Of a stretch of DNA of 64,000 nt, positions 1 through 13,722 are shown piece by piece. The position numbers were made by a program, and so were the translations under genes. Origin of the DNA: Batillaria attramentaria. Lineage: Eukaryota; Mollusca; Gastropoda; Batillariidae. A model generated the notes under the pieces. That model was not told where the DNA came from and did not search any database. It saw nothing but the letters and a program-made list of their open reading frames with translations. The stretch spans positions 856,001 through 920,000 of the forward strand of contig JACVVK020000034.1 in NCBI GenBank assembly GCA_018292915.2. Direction: 5' to 3'. The first letter of the stretch is position 1, and each line of letters opens with the position of its first letter.

Positions 1-455
1 TGAATTCTCGATTCTGAACAAAAAAACTAAACAGAAACGTTGTAACAGACGTCCTGCAATGCGCAGAATCCCCAGTTTACATACTTCTGCACCGCTGCAG
101 ATTTGCCCCCGCTAAATAACACACCCGCGTCCTAATTCAGAAGTGCCACCGTTCATTGACAAGACAATTTCCGAGTACCGAGTACAAGATCAACCAAATG
201 GCCTATAACAGCTGTGTAGCCATCCGTCACTGCTGTTGACACTAGCAGGATACAAGTGTAAGGGGCTTGTATTTCCTAGCTTGGTCTCACCCTCTCGGTT
301 GAAGCGGATTTAACGTATGACAGAAAACGAATGGAATGCACAACGCCACCAGCCGGGCATACCTACCCCACTACACCTACATTCATTCTGTACCTGTGCT
401 TCATATCGGGGTTGCAGGTACGTGGCTATAAGCCTTAAGGGACGAGGAGTGGTCC

Positions 456-458
<3 letters not shown>

Positions 459-488
<30 letters not shown>
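459..488. repeat. (AC)15 microsatellite
   Basis: Uninterrupted AC dinucleotide run, read directly. No gene context. Confidence 0.95.
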
Positions 489-491
<3 letters not shown>

Positions 492-2861
492 GCAGTCTCC
501 CACTGTAATGACTGTGTTTGCTGGCAAATATGCGCCAAAAATATGTATTGAATGCAATCAGTTGCTTTGATTTGCGTCACTTTCCGTGGCTGTGATGAGG
601 CTGGTAGATATTGGTGATTATTATTGCTCGGAGCTATATATATTTAAAAAAAAGGCAAAACGTACAAGTGATTGGTTGGAGAACATCCTGATTTCGAGTG
701 TGAGTTTCTCCCCAAGGCGGACACCACTTGCTGTTGTCATTATCTGAACTGGTGACACGTTGTTTAGATTTGAAGCACTTCGTGATTGGTCCTCCCTTGC
801 TCAGAATTAAAACTGTTGACTAGACAGATTCATTCTGCCTCTGTATGTCTGTCTCTCTATCTCTGTCCCTACCCCCCCCCCTCTCTCTCTCTCTCTGTAT
901 TTGTTTAAAAATTACCTAATTATTTCTACCTCTTACTTGGTGTTATATTTTTAAGTAGATGTCATTAGACTTTAGAACTAACAAAGGCAGGTAGAAATGT
1001 GACTGTCACGTTAACTACCTCTACCATTGTAAAATAGATATGTTCATTGATTCTTCCTGTTTGGCGCTCAGAGAAATTTATCTACACGACTCGAGCCCCC
1101 CCCCCCCCACACACACCTCCAACCACCCACCCATCCCCACCAGTGTGTTCGCCATCGACAGCCACCACCCGGAAGGAACCCACCCACCCGGAAGGAAAGC
1201 CGCTAAAATCTAGCAGTTTATTAAATTTTCAGAGGCGTGTAAGCACAAACGTCAGTATTCCTAGCAGACGTCCTTCAGCGCAGTTAGCGGTAAACGAATT
1301 CTAAACCGCACGTCTTCGTAGTCCTTTTACTTTACAACAAAATATTAATGCGGTGCATACTGAAGCGTTGGGTTGCGCTATGAAAGCTTCCTTTGTAACC
1401 ACGGGTCCGTGAGGCAACATGAGACAGAGGCAACAACAAGCTGACACATGACATAAACCTCGAAATAGGACAGCGAGAACTGCAAGAACGACATAAAATT
1501 ATTGATGACCGTACTAGATCCCACTCACACTGGGGAAGGGGTTTCCGGTGTTTTGTGAACCTCGGAGAACGGGGTAGCGGCGCAAAGTCCATCATACACT
1601 CACTCCCCCACCCGGTTCAGTCTGCATGCTGTCTCAGTCCAGCTCGACTCTGATATAAAGCTGCTTAGTCAGGTTTGTGATGTGTAACTCACTGCCACAA
1701 CGGGTAGCCGTACTGCAATACAGTCCACCTTGATAAAGCATTATATGCTTTCAAGTCGTTGTTGTTTTGTTCGTTCTCCAGAAACAGGAGTGTTGCAATC
1801 ATGTGTTTTTCTATGTGCCTGTCTGTCCAGCGTTTGTGTGTGGAGCGGCTGGAAGACTAAAAACATTACTCGATTAAGAAGTGAAAAAAACAAACCCAAA
1901 CGTATTTTGTACGCTTTAAAATAGCAATAGGTTTTGCCCAGCTCCCAAATTCTAATGAAGTAGTTGCTGTATTTAATTAGTCTAAACGACTGATGCACCT
2001 CTTCCTGCTTCAGCTGTCAATACATCTCAAATGGTAACCATTGGATTTAAGGTGAGGGTCGACCCGTCAGGGTTGGGGTGTTGCGGTTGAAATCACACTG
2101 AGGTAATCTCCTCTTTCCTGCTTCCGCTACCTTGGTTCGGGTTTTGTCGGGACTGAATTTACCGAGCTTTTACCGCGTGGATCAGCGAAATGGTTTGAGG
2201 CGTTGGTCGGTTTTGCTGCGGACACCAGTACACTGTGCGGACAAGATGACAGTTCCAGTGTGTAGGTGACATGAGTGATAGTTTTGCCGACAGGAAGAGT
2301 TTGGTTTCTTTTTCCATGTGTGGCAGTAAAGTGACTCGGATGCCATGACTGAAGATTTTGGTGGTTTCGTCTTCCGTATGACCATGAAGCATTTCGGACG
2401 CCTTCAGGAACAGAACTTTGCCTAAATCGGTAAAATGACAAGACCGTATAAGGGCCCAACAGTTGAGAAGTTACCTGGATGAGACAAAGTACTGACGGAT
2501 TGCCTGTCTGGTTTGTTTTATCACTGACGTTGTCAGAAAGGACCCGAATCTCGATTACTTTCTGGAGAACTAGAGACTCGCTCTGTGTTGGACTGAGTTA
2601 GCGGTGAACTTAGAAGACGTCTTGACTCATGTCCACAGGAGACAGGACTGCTTTTGTCATGGTGGACTTCTTAGTACCGGTAAGTCAAAGTGAAATAATA
2701 GTTTGGTTCTGTTAGCGGGGTTCGTGTGTTTGTTTTTTAACAGTTAGCATAACAAATCTGAAACGTAGTAGTTTTACCCAGTATTGGTCAGAGAGAAGGA
2801 AGTGTCAAACACCTGTTGTCACAGTAATGTACGCAGTTAGAGAGTAGTCGTCTTTGTTTCT

Positions 2862-3180
2862 GTCGTTGCAGTTGTTTGTGTGTTATTAAGTGGTCACAGG
2901 TGGCTCAGGCTGCGACTAAACACATGGCTGATCAGAAACTGGCAAGAGAGACTTCCATAACCATTACACCAGACTGGCAAACTGTTCGGACGTGCAGCAT
3001 CCGTCAAAACATGTGTTTTTGTTGCTGTTGTTCGTGTGTTACTAGACTAGTGAAGTGACCACTGCGACAGGTGGCTGAGACTAAACACATTGCTGATCAG
3101 AAACTGACGACAGAGACATAGCATTACACCAAACTGGTAAACTGTTCTGACGTGCAGCATCCGGCAAAGCATGTTGCATG
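2862..3180. repeat. Diverged two-copy tandem duplication, period about 165 bp
   Basis: The string tgatcagaaactg occurs at 2929 and again at 3094. Both copies share a preceding ctaaacacat and a following block containing ctgttc-gacgtgcagcatccg. The copies differ by substitutions and small indels, so this is an old local duplication. Confidence 0.85.
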
Positions 3181-3570
3181 TTGTGTTGTCACACCGACAG
3201 TGAGTGAGGTCGGTGCATCCCGGCGGCAGGTTTGGCCGTGTGAAGACGAGCGGGTAAAAAACAACCAAACAAACAGCCAGCCTCTTCGAAGATGTGGAGT
3301 ATGAAGGACAACAACGATCAGAGCGCCTCGTGTCAGAAGTCGTGTGTAGTGTTGGTGACCCAGGCCACGCGGTTGTAATCGTCCCGCAAGCGGCGTGGCT
3401 GGAAATGGCGCCAAAAAGCACTCGCATGTTTGCCTGCACCCGGTTGCTCGTGTTGACCGCTCACACATCAAAGCCCCGGTCGCCTCTCTCAGACGCATCC
3501 TGTATTGACAGCCGCTGGCTGAAAATCCCTCCTTCTCTCAGGCTCTGTATCAGGCTCTGTCTCTCACTGA

Positions 3571-3660
3571 GTGTCTCTGTCTGTCTCTCTTCGGTGTGTG
3601 TCTCCCCCCCCCCCCCTGTCTCTCTTCGGTGTGTGTCTCCCCCCCCCCCCCCCCTCCTCC
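3571..3660. repeat. Short tandem duplication ending in poly(C)
   Basis: A unit reading tctctcttcggtgtgtgtct followed by a C run occurs twice in succession. The C runs are about 14 and 18 bases long. Confidence 0.8.
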
Positions 3661-4458
3661 ACACCCCTCCACCACCACCCCCATTCCTAATCCCCATATT
3701 TCCCCCCTCTTTTTCGCGCCTGTAGTTTTCAGTTTTCTTTTGAAAGGGACTGCTTTCAACGGTGTGAAAAATCATCGTTTTTTAAAGCCGGGAGTCACAG
3801 TTTTCGGTTATCAGTTTTGGGGTTTTTGGTGTAGCATAAGGAATCTGCCGCCTAACGAAGTTACTCTGTTTTTGCTTTCTTCTTAATTGATCACTTATGT
3901 GGCAGGGAAACGTAACTAATGCCCATTTAATGACCGAACTGGGCTGGGTGCTTATCGTCCCAGTCACAAGATTGACTGATGACGTTGGTCTACTTGGAGA
4001 TGGAGAGGATGCCTGAAGATGCTACCCCTTCAGCAACAAAGGGTAGCTAGAGACACCCCCTTCCCACCCGATCCGATCTTTCATTCAGCTTCAAGTACCC
4101 TCAAGGGGCTGGTTTGTTACTCAACATTACGCCTCCCGCTGCGCTGTTGGGGCTCCCTCCTGTCTAAGGATATGCGTTGTCTTTGTCCAGCAGAGTGTTG
4201 GGCGGAGCGCAAGCACCTTTCATCTGTGCTTGTTCGCACCTGTACTTGGGGGTGTTTGGGGGGTAGGGGGACATCAAAGTTGTACCTTTTGCCTACAGGT
4301 CCGTCGTCGGCATACGCTAAATGGGCCGAGCAATCGTTGGCACAGCTTGCAACAAAATTGGATTAGGTGTCGGGGGAAAGCTTGCGTGGTAGTTTCAATA
4401 TTTGACTTTCACAGTCGCACTGTCGTGTTAGGCGCCGTGCGTATGTGTCATGGGAAAG

Positions 4459-4459
<1 letters not shown>

Positions 4460-4517
<58 letters not shown>
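4460..4517. repeat. (GT)n microsatellite
   Basis: Near-perfect GT run of about 58 bases with one GC interruption near its left end. Confidence 0.95.
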
Positions 4518-4518
<1 letters not shown>

Positions 4519-5646
4519 CACACAGAGAAAGATTTCATTTGTGACAAGGACTGTTGAAGCCGAACGTGATGAAACTGTTACAGGGTTCCATTGTCCCCAA
4601 CAAAACCTATTCTGTTCCATGGCGCTGTTTTCCTTCTTCAGCGTTCCCCTTCTTTCGAACCTAGTCGTCAGATCATTTTAACATGCAAGTGATTTTCTTT
4701 GTCAGTTTTGTTCAAACGCTAACTCTGAGTCACTGAGTCATCCCCCTCTCTTTGTCCGCCCTGTCCTGAGGTCTACATACACAAACACTTTCGCTCACCA
4801 CCCATGCATTTCATTGAGGACTGTGCCGCGTTGTGCATGAGTGTGAGTGTGTGTGTGTGTTAGTGTGCGAGTGATAAGGTGGTTTTCCCCAGGTGTGATG
4901 CCATCAAGGCCGGAGGGGATTTACCTCGGCGGTTCCTTTTGATCTCGCCGGCTCTGCGCCGCCCTAGTGACCGACGGTTACCTTGTGACTTGGCTAACCG
5001 ACAAAGGAGGCTGACCGGTGGCTTGAGGGAGGGGTTATGTTATGGCGTGGCGTGGGCAGTCAGTGACAGATCCTTGAGATCATGATTCGCAAACATTTGC
5101 ACGTAATATGCACTACCTTCGGCGAAAGCGGGGGAGGGCTGTGAAGTTTATTAGATAACTTAAGTTATCATATTGGCAGGGGATTAGTCGCCCCCCCCCC
5201 CCCCGTGACTAGATAATTCATAACATGGCCGGCGGCAGAAAAAAAAAGTAAGAACTACTGGATTTAGATATATGTATAAAATGCGCACCTGATGCGCCTA
5301 GCCGGCATACTTACATTCGAACACAGTTGAGTTGTAAAAGGCAGGCGGTTGTTTCAACTTTAAGCCGTCATTTTATTGACTTAGTGACACGGTTCAAAAC
5401 TTCACAGCTCACCCCGAAAACCCCAGCTCACACCTGAGGTGGCCTGCGTGCTGCGCGGAGAGCATAGACTAGACAGCACTTGGTATTTCGTCGGGTTGAG
5501 TCTTGAGCTGTACACGTCTAGGATTTTCAGTTTACTTCTTTATGCAACATGGCGTCGTGAATTGCGCCCGAACATACGAATATAATACGGAATAGTTTGT
5601 TCCTAGCATGGTCTGTCTGTCAGGGCAATCGAGGTAATACAATTGT

Positions 5647-5648
<2 letters not shown>

Positions 5649-5684
<36 letters not shown>

Positions 5685-5694
5685 GGGGGGGGGG
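5649..5694. repeat. (TG)n followed by poly(G)
   Basis: About 32 bases of TG, then TTT and an 11-base G run. Confidence 0.95.
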
Positions 5695-6238
5695 CTGTCA
5701 CACACACCTGTTCTCTCCAGCGGCCGGGTCGTTGATATTCAAACAGATGTCAGGCAGACGCTGAACTGTAGTCGAGAACTCTATCTACGACGAGCAAAAC
5801 TTAATCAAACTTCGCTGTCACAGCCAGCTGTTCCCTAACCTCCACCCCCCCCCCCCCCAGCACACGCACACACACACGCGCACACCTGGGTTCATCTGGG
5901 TCCAGTTTTAGCTGTCACCCACCCAGGAAGGTGCGCGCGCACTTCTCCCGAGGTAAATTTATCGTGATGATGATATTGACGCGGCTGTTGCCGTCACCAT
6001 GGTGACAATTATCCTCCGTTCAATTAGGGCCAGCAAAACGTGTATTGTGCAGTTTCAATGCCGACTCATTTGCTCGGCTCGTTTGAGCTCACAGCATGAG
6101 CAAGGAAGAAACTAGCGTTTTCTGGCTCATTGAATCCGTAAAGGGAGTCCTGCTATTGTTTGGGCATTTGCTTCCGTATTGGGCTGCAATCGAAAAATCG
6201 TGCCTGGTTTTGAGCATGGCAAACTCTTACCGGTCATT

Positions 6239-6241
<3 letters not shown>

Positions 6242-6297
<56 letters not shown>
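6242..6297. repeat. (GT)28 microsatellite
   Basis: Uninterrupted TG/GT run. Confidence 0.95.
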
Positions 6298-6298
<1 letters not shown>

Positions 6299-7794
6299 TT
6301 TGTCCTTGGTATCTTGAATTATTTATGATTCACCGAAAGACGTCAGTGACTGTTACTCTGAGAACAAAGTTTGATAAAGGACAGGCCCTGAAAAGCTGGC
6401 CAAAGTGTCAGGTTTACAAAACCGTCGGCAGTGAAAATATCAGGTTTGGTCTGTTTCACTTACGCCGAGCAGAAACGGAAAGACAGTGCGGAGTGGGAAA
6501 ATAAACGGTTCACTATTCCTTACAGCTTTCCAAACTGAGGGTCACTATGACCATCTCTGTCCAATTCAGAGGGTCATGTTGTAAAATCGATGACGTATAG
6601 CCTCAAACTCTTTGAGTCAGATTCTGAAATCTCTGCGTAAGCGACGCACATAATTATGTGCGTAATAAGGAACACTGCGGTTGTCTTTAAGTTTAAGTTA
6701 GGTATACGAAATTTAAATGGCCGGCTCCATTAAAAACTGTCCCGGAAAATCTTTAGCAACCGCAAACCAAACACACTTTACTGATTATGTCATTGTCATG
6801 AATGCCAAAGGGATGGCACTCGTTCCGTCAGCCAGGTTCTCTGGTAGGTCTCTGCTTTCAGTCGATGCCTTTGACCTTTGATCTTTATTGCTAACTTGGT
6901 GACACTTTTGACCCGGGCTATGAAGCTGCCAGAAGTCTGCAACGGCATCGATTTAGGTCACGTGCACAGCCCGTGTGCCTTCGGCCTGCACGTGATACAC
7001 TGGCGGGAACACACACCTAGATGTCAGCGTGAACCGCTGCAGACTAATTAATAGCGGGCCGGGCAGGTATCATGCGAGCGACCGGTCTCTCTCAGAACTG
7101 GCTGCAACCCGACGATGACGTATCATTCCGTTTGATGACTGTTGGGAGGAAAACGCCCATGCTATAGATTTTCTGCTGTGTCATTTTGTGACCTAGGTTT
7201 AAGGTGTTTTGTTTTGTTTGTTTTTTTGCCTCAGTAGCTTAGGTTCCATTCCCCAGGCGTCTGCTCCGCTTATTAGTAAATCGATGAAATGCGGTTGGAA
7301 TCAAAAGGGGGGAAACAGAGTTTGTTGATTGATCCTGTAAATTAGCTTGCTGCATTTGCCTGCTAATGGCTTTCTCGTGATTCCGACACAAAGGAAGAAA
7401 ATAAGACCAGATTTTTTGTTGTTGTTTTGTTGTTGTTTTTTCCAGTCTTGCTTGTTTGAACTTTCATCACGCACATGGGTTAGTAATTAGCATTTGTGGG
7501 TATTTCTGACGCTGTGATCGTCAGACTACTCCACGGACAAAATTAATGCAACCACCTCCCGTGGCTGAGTTTGATCGCTGTTTGCATGCAGTCACTACAG
7601 AGAGTTTGGCAAGTAGAGACAGTTCTACAGACATCAGACAACAGCACGCCTCGAAACAGTCATGTTGTGCTTCTGCATGGTAAGGCTTGTGGTGAGGGGG
7701 AGAAAAATCGAAGCTGTAACCGTAGTATGCCTAATAATATTAATATTGTAGTTTGTGTTCAGTTGATAAAGAGTGGGTTTTGTGTGTGTTACAG

Positions 7795-7887
7795 GTTTTT
7801 TGGCACCTGGACGTGTTCCGACGGAGTTATCGCCGCCTGTTGGGTCATACCTGTATGGGCAATTCGTGCATCTTTTGCGCGCTCAAG
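7795..7887 (+). CDS. USP54-like: USP exon v1: USP domain after the catalytic-Cys box
   Basis: 31 codons, phase 0 at both ends; acceptor ttacag, donor gtatgg. The product contains the [17 protein letters not shown] stretch followed by Cys-x4-Cys-x2-Cys, the family hallmark just after the Cys box. A (CT)n tract begins 7 bases into the intron. Confidence 0.93.
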
Positions 7888-7891
7888 GTAT

Positions 7892-7933
<42 letters not shown>

Positions 7934-7937
7934 GCGC

Positions 7938-7974
<37 letters not shown>

Positions 7975-8025
7975 ACAATAAACAGCTTAAAAACATTTCT
8001 GCTGGTTTTTCTTTCTCATACAGAG

Positions 8026-8078
<53 letters not shown>

Positions 8079-9505
8079 AGTATTAAGGTTAACAATGGCC
8101 CTTTTTAAGTTCTGAGTCTTTTTTTTCCACATGAAAGTTAAGAAATATCTCCCCCCCCCCCAAAAAAAAAAAAAAAACCCAAAACAAATTAAATAAATAC
8201 ATGTAAATAAAATGAATGAATAAATAAATGAAATGAAGTGATATGAACAACTTTAAAAAAAAAACTGTTTAAAAAGTGCATCCCCCACTTGCACCCAAAG
8301 GTTTGTCGCAAGGATTGTCTAAATCTGCTGTAATCCTTGTACTAAGATTTTAGTTTTACGGGTGGATAGAACAACACAAGGCTTTCTCTCCGTCTCGGGG
8401 GAAACTTTGTTTGTTGAAATGAAATATTGATCCAACTTTCCCCCCAAGGCAAGCATTGATTTAGTTTTGTGTTGAAAGCCTGCCTTGTGAGCGCACTCGA
8501 CTTCACCGGGTGCACTGGGTTTGTGTTCAGCGTCTGGAAAAACGCCGTATCGTGCACGCAGGATATGGAAGAAAAAACAATGCGTGTCACCACGCTGTTG
8601 TGAAAGAGCTGCTTGCTAGTTTTTGTTCGCGGATTCAAAGTACGATGGGTGGAGAGGGGGGGGGGGAGTGTGTGTGTGGAGAGAGAGAGAGAGTTAGAGT
8701 GAGAGAGAGTGTGTAGGGGAGGGGGGGGGGGGGCTGGTGACTGATCAGAATGACGCCTTATTCAGTCCAGCCCAGTCCTGAGAGTCCCCTTCTCCCCTCA
8801 ACACACCCCGGCTTGGGGCCACACATCTGTGCTGGCCTTGTTCTCGCTGCCCAGTCTTTGATACCCACCCGTACATGGTGGAAAAGGACGTTAAACTCCT
8901 GACCCCCCCCCTCCTTCATCACGCTTTCAGTGCTCGGGTCGTGAGTTTGAATCCTGGCCGTGCTGGCAATTTCCTCGTAGCACCTTTAACACCACCCTTG
9001 TGTGGTGGAAAAGGACGTTAACCCCTTCATCAACCAGCCCTCTCATTACGCTGTTTGGAGGAATAACTTAGCATCTCCGCTGATCTCCTTTTTATTATTC
9101 CAGTTGAACCCACTGGTGGTAATTATTTTGATAAGATTCAAATGAGATTATTCGCTTGATTTATTTTTCGGTATTCCTGTGTAGACAGAGACAGAGGCCG
9201 AGACAGACAGCGGCTGATCAGGTGACGATGATGTCAGTGTAGTGTAAGCGTAACTACTAAACTAGTGTGCGGATTTTAAAGGTTTCATCTGTTGCATTGA
9301 TGTCGCAGTGAGCGACATTTTCGTGTAAGTCTGTGGACCAACATCTGCTTCAGAGTGCACTTTATGTACAAACCCTGAAAAAAAAACAAAGAAAAGAAAA
9401 TGCTACGTAAGCAAAAGAGAGACAACTCCGCCAAGAACACACTCACTATCTGCAAAACCCCGATATTCAGAAACCATGCAACACTAACCTCAAAAGGGGT
9501 GAAAC

Positions 9506-9565
<60 letters not shown>

Positions 9566-10675
9566 CTCTCTCTCTCTCTCTCCCCCCCCCTGCCTCCCTC
9601 TCCCTCCTCTCTCCCCCCCCCCCCACTCGCCTCCCTCTTTCTCTCCTCCCCTCCAGCCCCTCTGGCCCCTCTATTTGTCTCTTTCTCCTCTTTTGTATTA
9701 CTGCAGAAAAAAAATGTCCTTCTATCCACAACATGTGCAAAGAGAAGTCTTAAGCCAACACAGGCGAAAAAGGAATGGTGGTCCCAGATGCTCTGTCTGG
9801 ATCCGCATATGGGTCGCTATCGACCCAGAACAGGACGTTGTCGCTGATGTGGCTGGACAAGTTCTGCATCAACATACACTGGTGTCCCTCTATAAATAGT
9901 CGTCTGCTCACTATCCACAATCCCCCACAGAGCGTGTAGCTTGTTTAGTCTGTCGGGCGGGCGAGGCAGCGTAGTGGTTTTTTCAGGTGAATGTTGGCAC
10001 GGTCAATACAGACTGTCCGGATCTCAGTGTTGAGTTAGTTTTCAGGTCTGGACCGAGTCTGGCCTATGAACATGGACAGACAAAGTGGAGAAAACATTTC
10101 GATCGAATGCCTTCTTCTCTTTCTTCCGTCTTCTGTCTTCCGTCTCCCTTCTCTCTCTCTCTCTCTAATACAGGTGCCCGGATCTATTGAGTTAGTTTTC
10201 AGGTCTGGGACTGAGTCTGGTCAATGAACATTGAGAGACAAAGAGGACAAAATATTTCGATCAACTCCTTTCTTGTATTCCGTCTTCTCACTTTTTTCAT
10301 GTCTAAGCCCCCCCCCCCCCCCCCCCTTTCAGTCTCCATCTAGAAGGGCATCCTTTTTTTTTGAGTGGTTTCTTCCTTCTTCTCAAACGGGAGGAAATGA
10401 GTCGAGTGGTTGGTAGTTCCTGCTGATTTGGTAAAGCTTTTAGCGGACCAGTCTTCGTTTCCCAGAAGTCTATTATTTTTTCTCCAGTACCTTTGAGGTC
10501 TCTGGGCAGGCGCTGAGTCAATAAAACCCTTTTTGTCTTTGTCAGGTACCACTCCAGGCCTTGTTATGCCCAACGACAGTGGAGTCTGTTTGTAATCGAT
10601 GCTTTATGGATTTTAGTCACGATTCAGTCTTTCGGGACACAAAGAGTTGTTTGGGAAACAATTATCTCAAGTACA

Positions 10676-10758
<83 letters not shown>

Positions 10759-13005
10759 AAGAGAGAGGGAAAGAGCGAGAGCCCTTTCCATCTATCCGTC
10801 TAAAGTTGTTTTTTTTATTTATTTTGAGGAGAGAAAGGGTCATTCCTGACAAAAGAGGAATTGCACTTGGTAAACCTAAACTGTCATCCCAGTCCATGTA
10901 ACCCTCACCCGCTAGGGTTTCTCTTTATTTTTTCTTCACCCCTCTTGGGGGTCAGAACTTTCAACCTCGTAAGGTGAAGAGTAAACAAACAAACAAAAAA
11001 TCTGTACACTCCTGCTGACCCTCGACTTTTATTCAAACTGATGAACTGAACTCTAGGGGAACAAAAGAAAGAAAAAAAGCCTCCTTTTACTTTGTTTTAC
11101 GTTAAGACGTGCGTGCTCTTTGGCGTGTTTCAGGTGATCTTCACCCAGTTTCAGTACAGTGACAAGACGTCGCTCCATCCCGATGCCTTGCGGAAAGCTC
11201 TGGCCGAGACGTTCGCCAACCAGCAGCGCTTCCAGCTCGGTCACATGGATGACGCCGCCGAGTGCTTCGTGAGTACCTTTGTCCTCTTCCACATTCTGCA
11301 GAACTGGACCATCCACCGGGACAAAAAAAAACAACAACAACAAAATAATGCAATAACCGAACAAGGGTGTGGTTGGCGTTTAGGAGTTTAACGTCCGTTT
11401 TTCTGCACGTGTGGGTGATACCAAAGACGGGGCAACGAGAAAAAAGGCCAGTACAAATACTTGGCCCCAGCCTGGCTCCGAACTCTCGGCCCGGCAACAA
11501 CCGAACAAGTAAAAGTGATGTCCTGTGAATTGGGATTTGCACAGAAGCGGCCTGGCGCTTTTTTTTTTTTTTTTTTTTGGAAAGCCCATACGTGAAGACC
11601 AGTTTACACCAACACGACATAACCGTGTTTTAGTCGTAGTGATTCAGACAGTTAATCAACGCTAGTTCCGACATATTCCTCTGGCAAAGTCCGCAACACG
11701 ATTAGACAACTTTCCAGCAAGGACTCTCTGTGTCCGCCAGTCAGCATCCGTACACATACACTGTATCGGAAAGGGAGGGGGGGGGGGTAGGACTAAGCTC
11801 TTCGTGAACAGACAGATAAAAGCTTTGGACATCAAGGGGCTCAGGCAATGGGTATCGATCCATCCACAACAACAATCCCCCGACTGAGTGGCCTGATCGG
11901 GATTGTTTCCTCTAAGAGCTCAGTCGTCTATCAAGAGCTGAACGTCCATCAGGATTCCTGCTTTCAGTGCAGAAACTGTTAAAAAAGAGAGGACGGGAAA
12001 TAACGTTATTTTGTCACAGGAAAAACTTCTCGAACCTCTTCCGGTAGATGTCCCAGGAAAATGTTGACGGTGTCACCCATCAGTAATTAGCAAGTTGGTG
12101 AGGACATTGTCCGTCAGTTGTTCTGGCAGACTGCTTTCAGTGCAGAAACTGTTAAAAGAGGGGTCGGAAATTTTCATTATTTTGTCACAGCCAAAACTAA
12201 TCGAACCTCTTGTAGTTGTCCCAGCAAACTATTGACGGTGTCACATCAGTAATTGGTAAAGACATTGTCCGTAAACTGACCTTTGCATGCTGCTTTCAGT
12301 GCAGATACTGTTACAAGAGGGGTCGGGAAATTTCATTATTTTGCCAAAGCCAGAACTTTCCTAACCTCTTTCCGGTAGAACTCCCAGCGTAATGATGATG
12401 CTGTCACGTGACTGATAAGTGGCAAGATGGTCAGGACATCTCCAAAAGCACTGCCATTGTCATTGGGGGGGAAAAAAAGGGCATAAACACCAGTCATATC
12501 TGTAGCAGTTAAGCCCTCTTTCCAGGTAGACAAAGAATGGCTTCTGATATTTCCCAGATGACGTTTAGACAAGGGTGGCTTCTGATTTTTTTCATTTGGC
12601 CCATGCCAGCTGTTGTTCAGTTGATTTCCCCGAACTCTAGAAACTCTTGATAAACTGTAAATTTTACCACAACAGAACCGCTGCACAAAGGGCCAAAGGT
12701 TGTTCGAGCAGAACATAAGTTGACACGTGATATCAGAGTTGTCACTTCAGCAGCAGGCAACTGGAGATATTCAGAAGTACGTCTAACAGGTCTACTTCCT
12801 TGTTTTTGCACGACCACAGATTTTCGTGACATTGAAGTGTTTTGTCCCGTAGTTGGGCCTTCATTACCGGTGGCGTCGAGAGAACAAAAACAGTTTTGTC
12901 GTTGCAGTAGTTTCGCGTTACCGTCCATAGCCTGTGTACCCACGACGTACGGTGGGCGACAGGATATTGGTTGTCCGTCACGTGGCGTAAAAATAAAGTC
13001 CCATA

Positions 13006-13099
<94 letters not shown>

Positions 13100-13119
13100 G
13101 TGTGTGTGTGAGAGATAGA

Positions 13120-13188
<69 letters not shown>

Positions 13189-13663
13189 GTCCTTACATGA
13201 CCGAAAGACCGACCGACTACCATAGTCAATACCGGTTACCTTCACGGGCACCCTGCCAAAACCTAAAAATACCCAGCCGGTAGGAGCGGTGTCAGGGGCC
13301 GTATCAATCTGACGTCTCTTATCAAAATTAATCAGAACACGCGAGCCCTTCGCGCAGCGGCCAGATCCTTCATATCGGACGTCAGGTGGGGGACGCACAT
13401 CGATTTGGGAAGTGGGGGGGGGGGGGGGGTTGGGGGGGACCCTATCAGCTTACCGCTAAGTGCGGGCTATAGCAGCTTCGGTTGCATGCCGCGTGCGTCA
13501 CTATTGCACTTCGGCAGACTGAGAAGAAGAGCGGCTGCTACCTAAGAAGACTTGCTTTTGGACCTTGTATGGCAAGGGTAGACTTACCTTGATTTAGTTT
13601 CATTGCCCCCTGGGTCTTGCTTGCGTAAAACTGACGACAAGTTTATCTTGTAATATTGTAAGA

Positions 13664-13722
<59 letters not shown>

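Larger units (their letters stand above)
1..7794. other. Upstream intronic or intergenic DNA with no recognised exon
   Basis: I see no exon that I can support here. The next visible exon (7795) starts in phase 0 inside the USP domain, so the preceding exon should encode the catalytic-cysteine box. I read this stretch for a Cys-Phe-Leu-Asn coding string in all plus frames and found none, so that exon probably lies left of the window. Contents are microsatellites, short C/G homopolymers, and a diverged tandem duplication near 2.9-3.2 kb. Open frames here are short and mostly translate simple repeats. Confidence 0.6.
7888..11133 (+). other. Intron v1 of the USP gene
   Basis: 3.2-kb intron with no recognisable exon. 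It holds microsatellites, two 5'-truncated SINE-A pieces (8811-9035), G/A-rich low complexity at 8650-8735, a long AC/CT/C tract at 9506-9650, and a two-copy 157-bp repeat at about 10018-10290. Confidence 0.8.

Noticed and set aside
391..412. A plus-frame string Leu-Cys-Phe-Ile-Ser-Gly-Leu-Gln before a GT, resembling the missing catalytic-Cys exon
   Set aside because: One residue short of the family motif, lacks the preceding Gly-Gln-Asn, and the upstream frame shows no USP similarity.
2657..2682. Short ATG frame ending at a good donor (ccg then gtaagt), a possible first exon
   Set aside because: Seven codons with no family similarity and no promoter evidence; such strings occur by chance.
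12742..13398. 218-residue reverse open frame rich in His-Thr repeats
   Set aside because: Translation of GT/GA microsatellites, not a protein.
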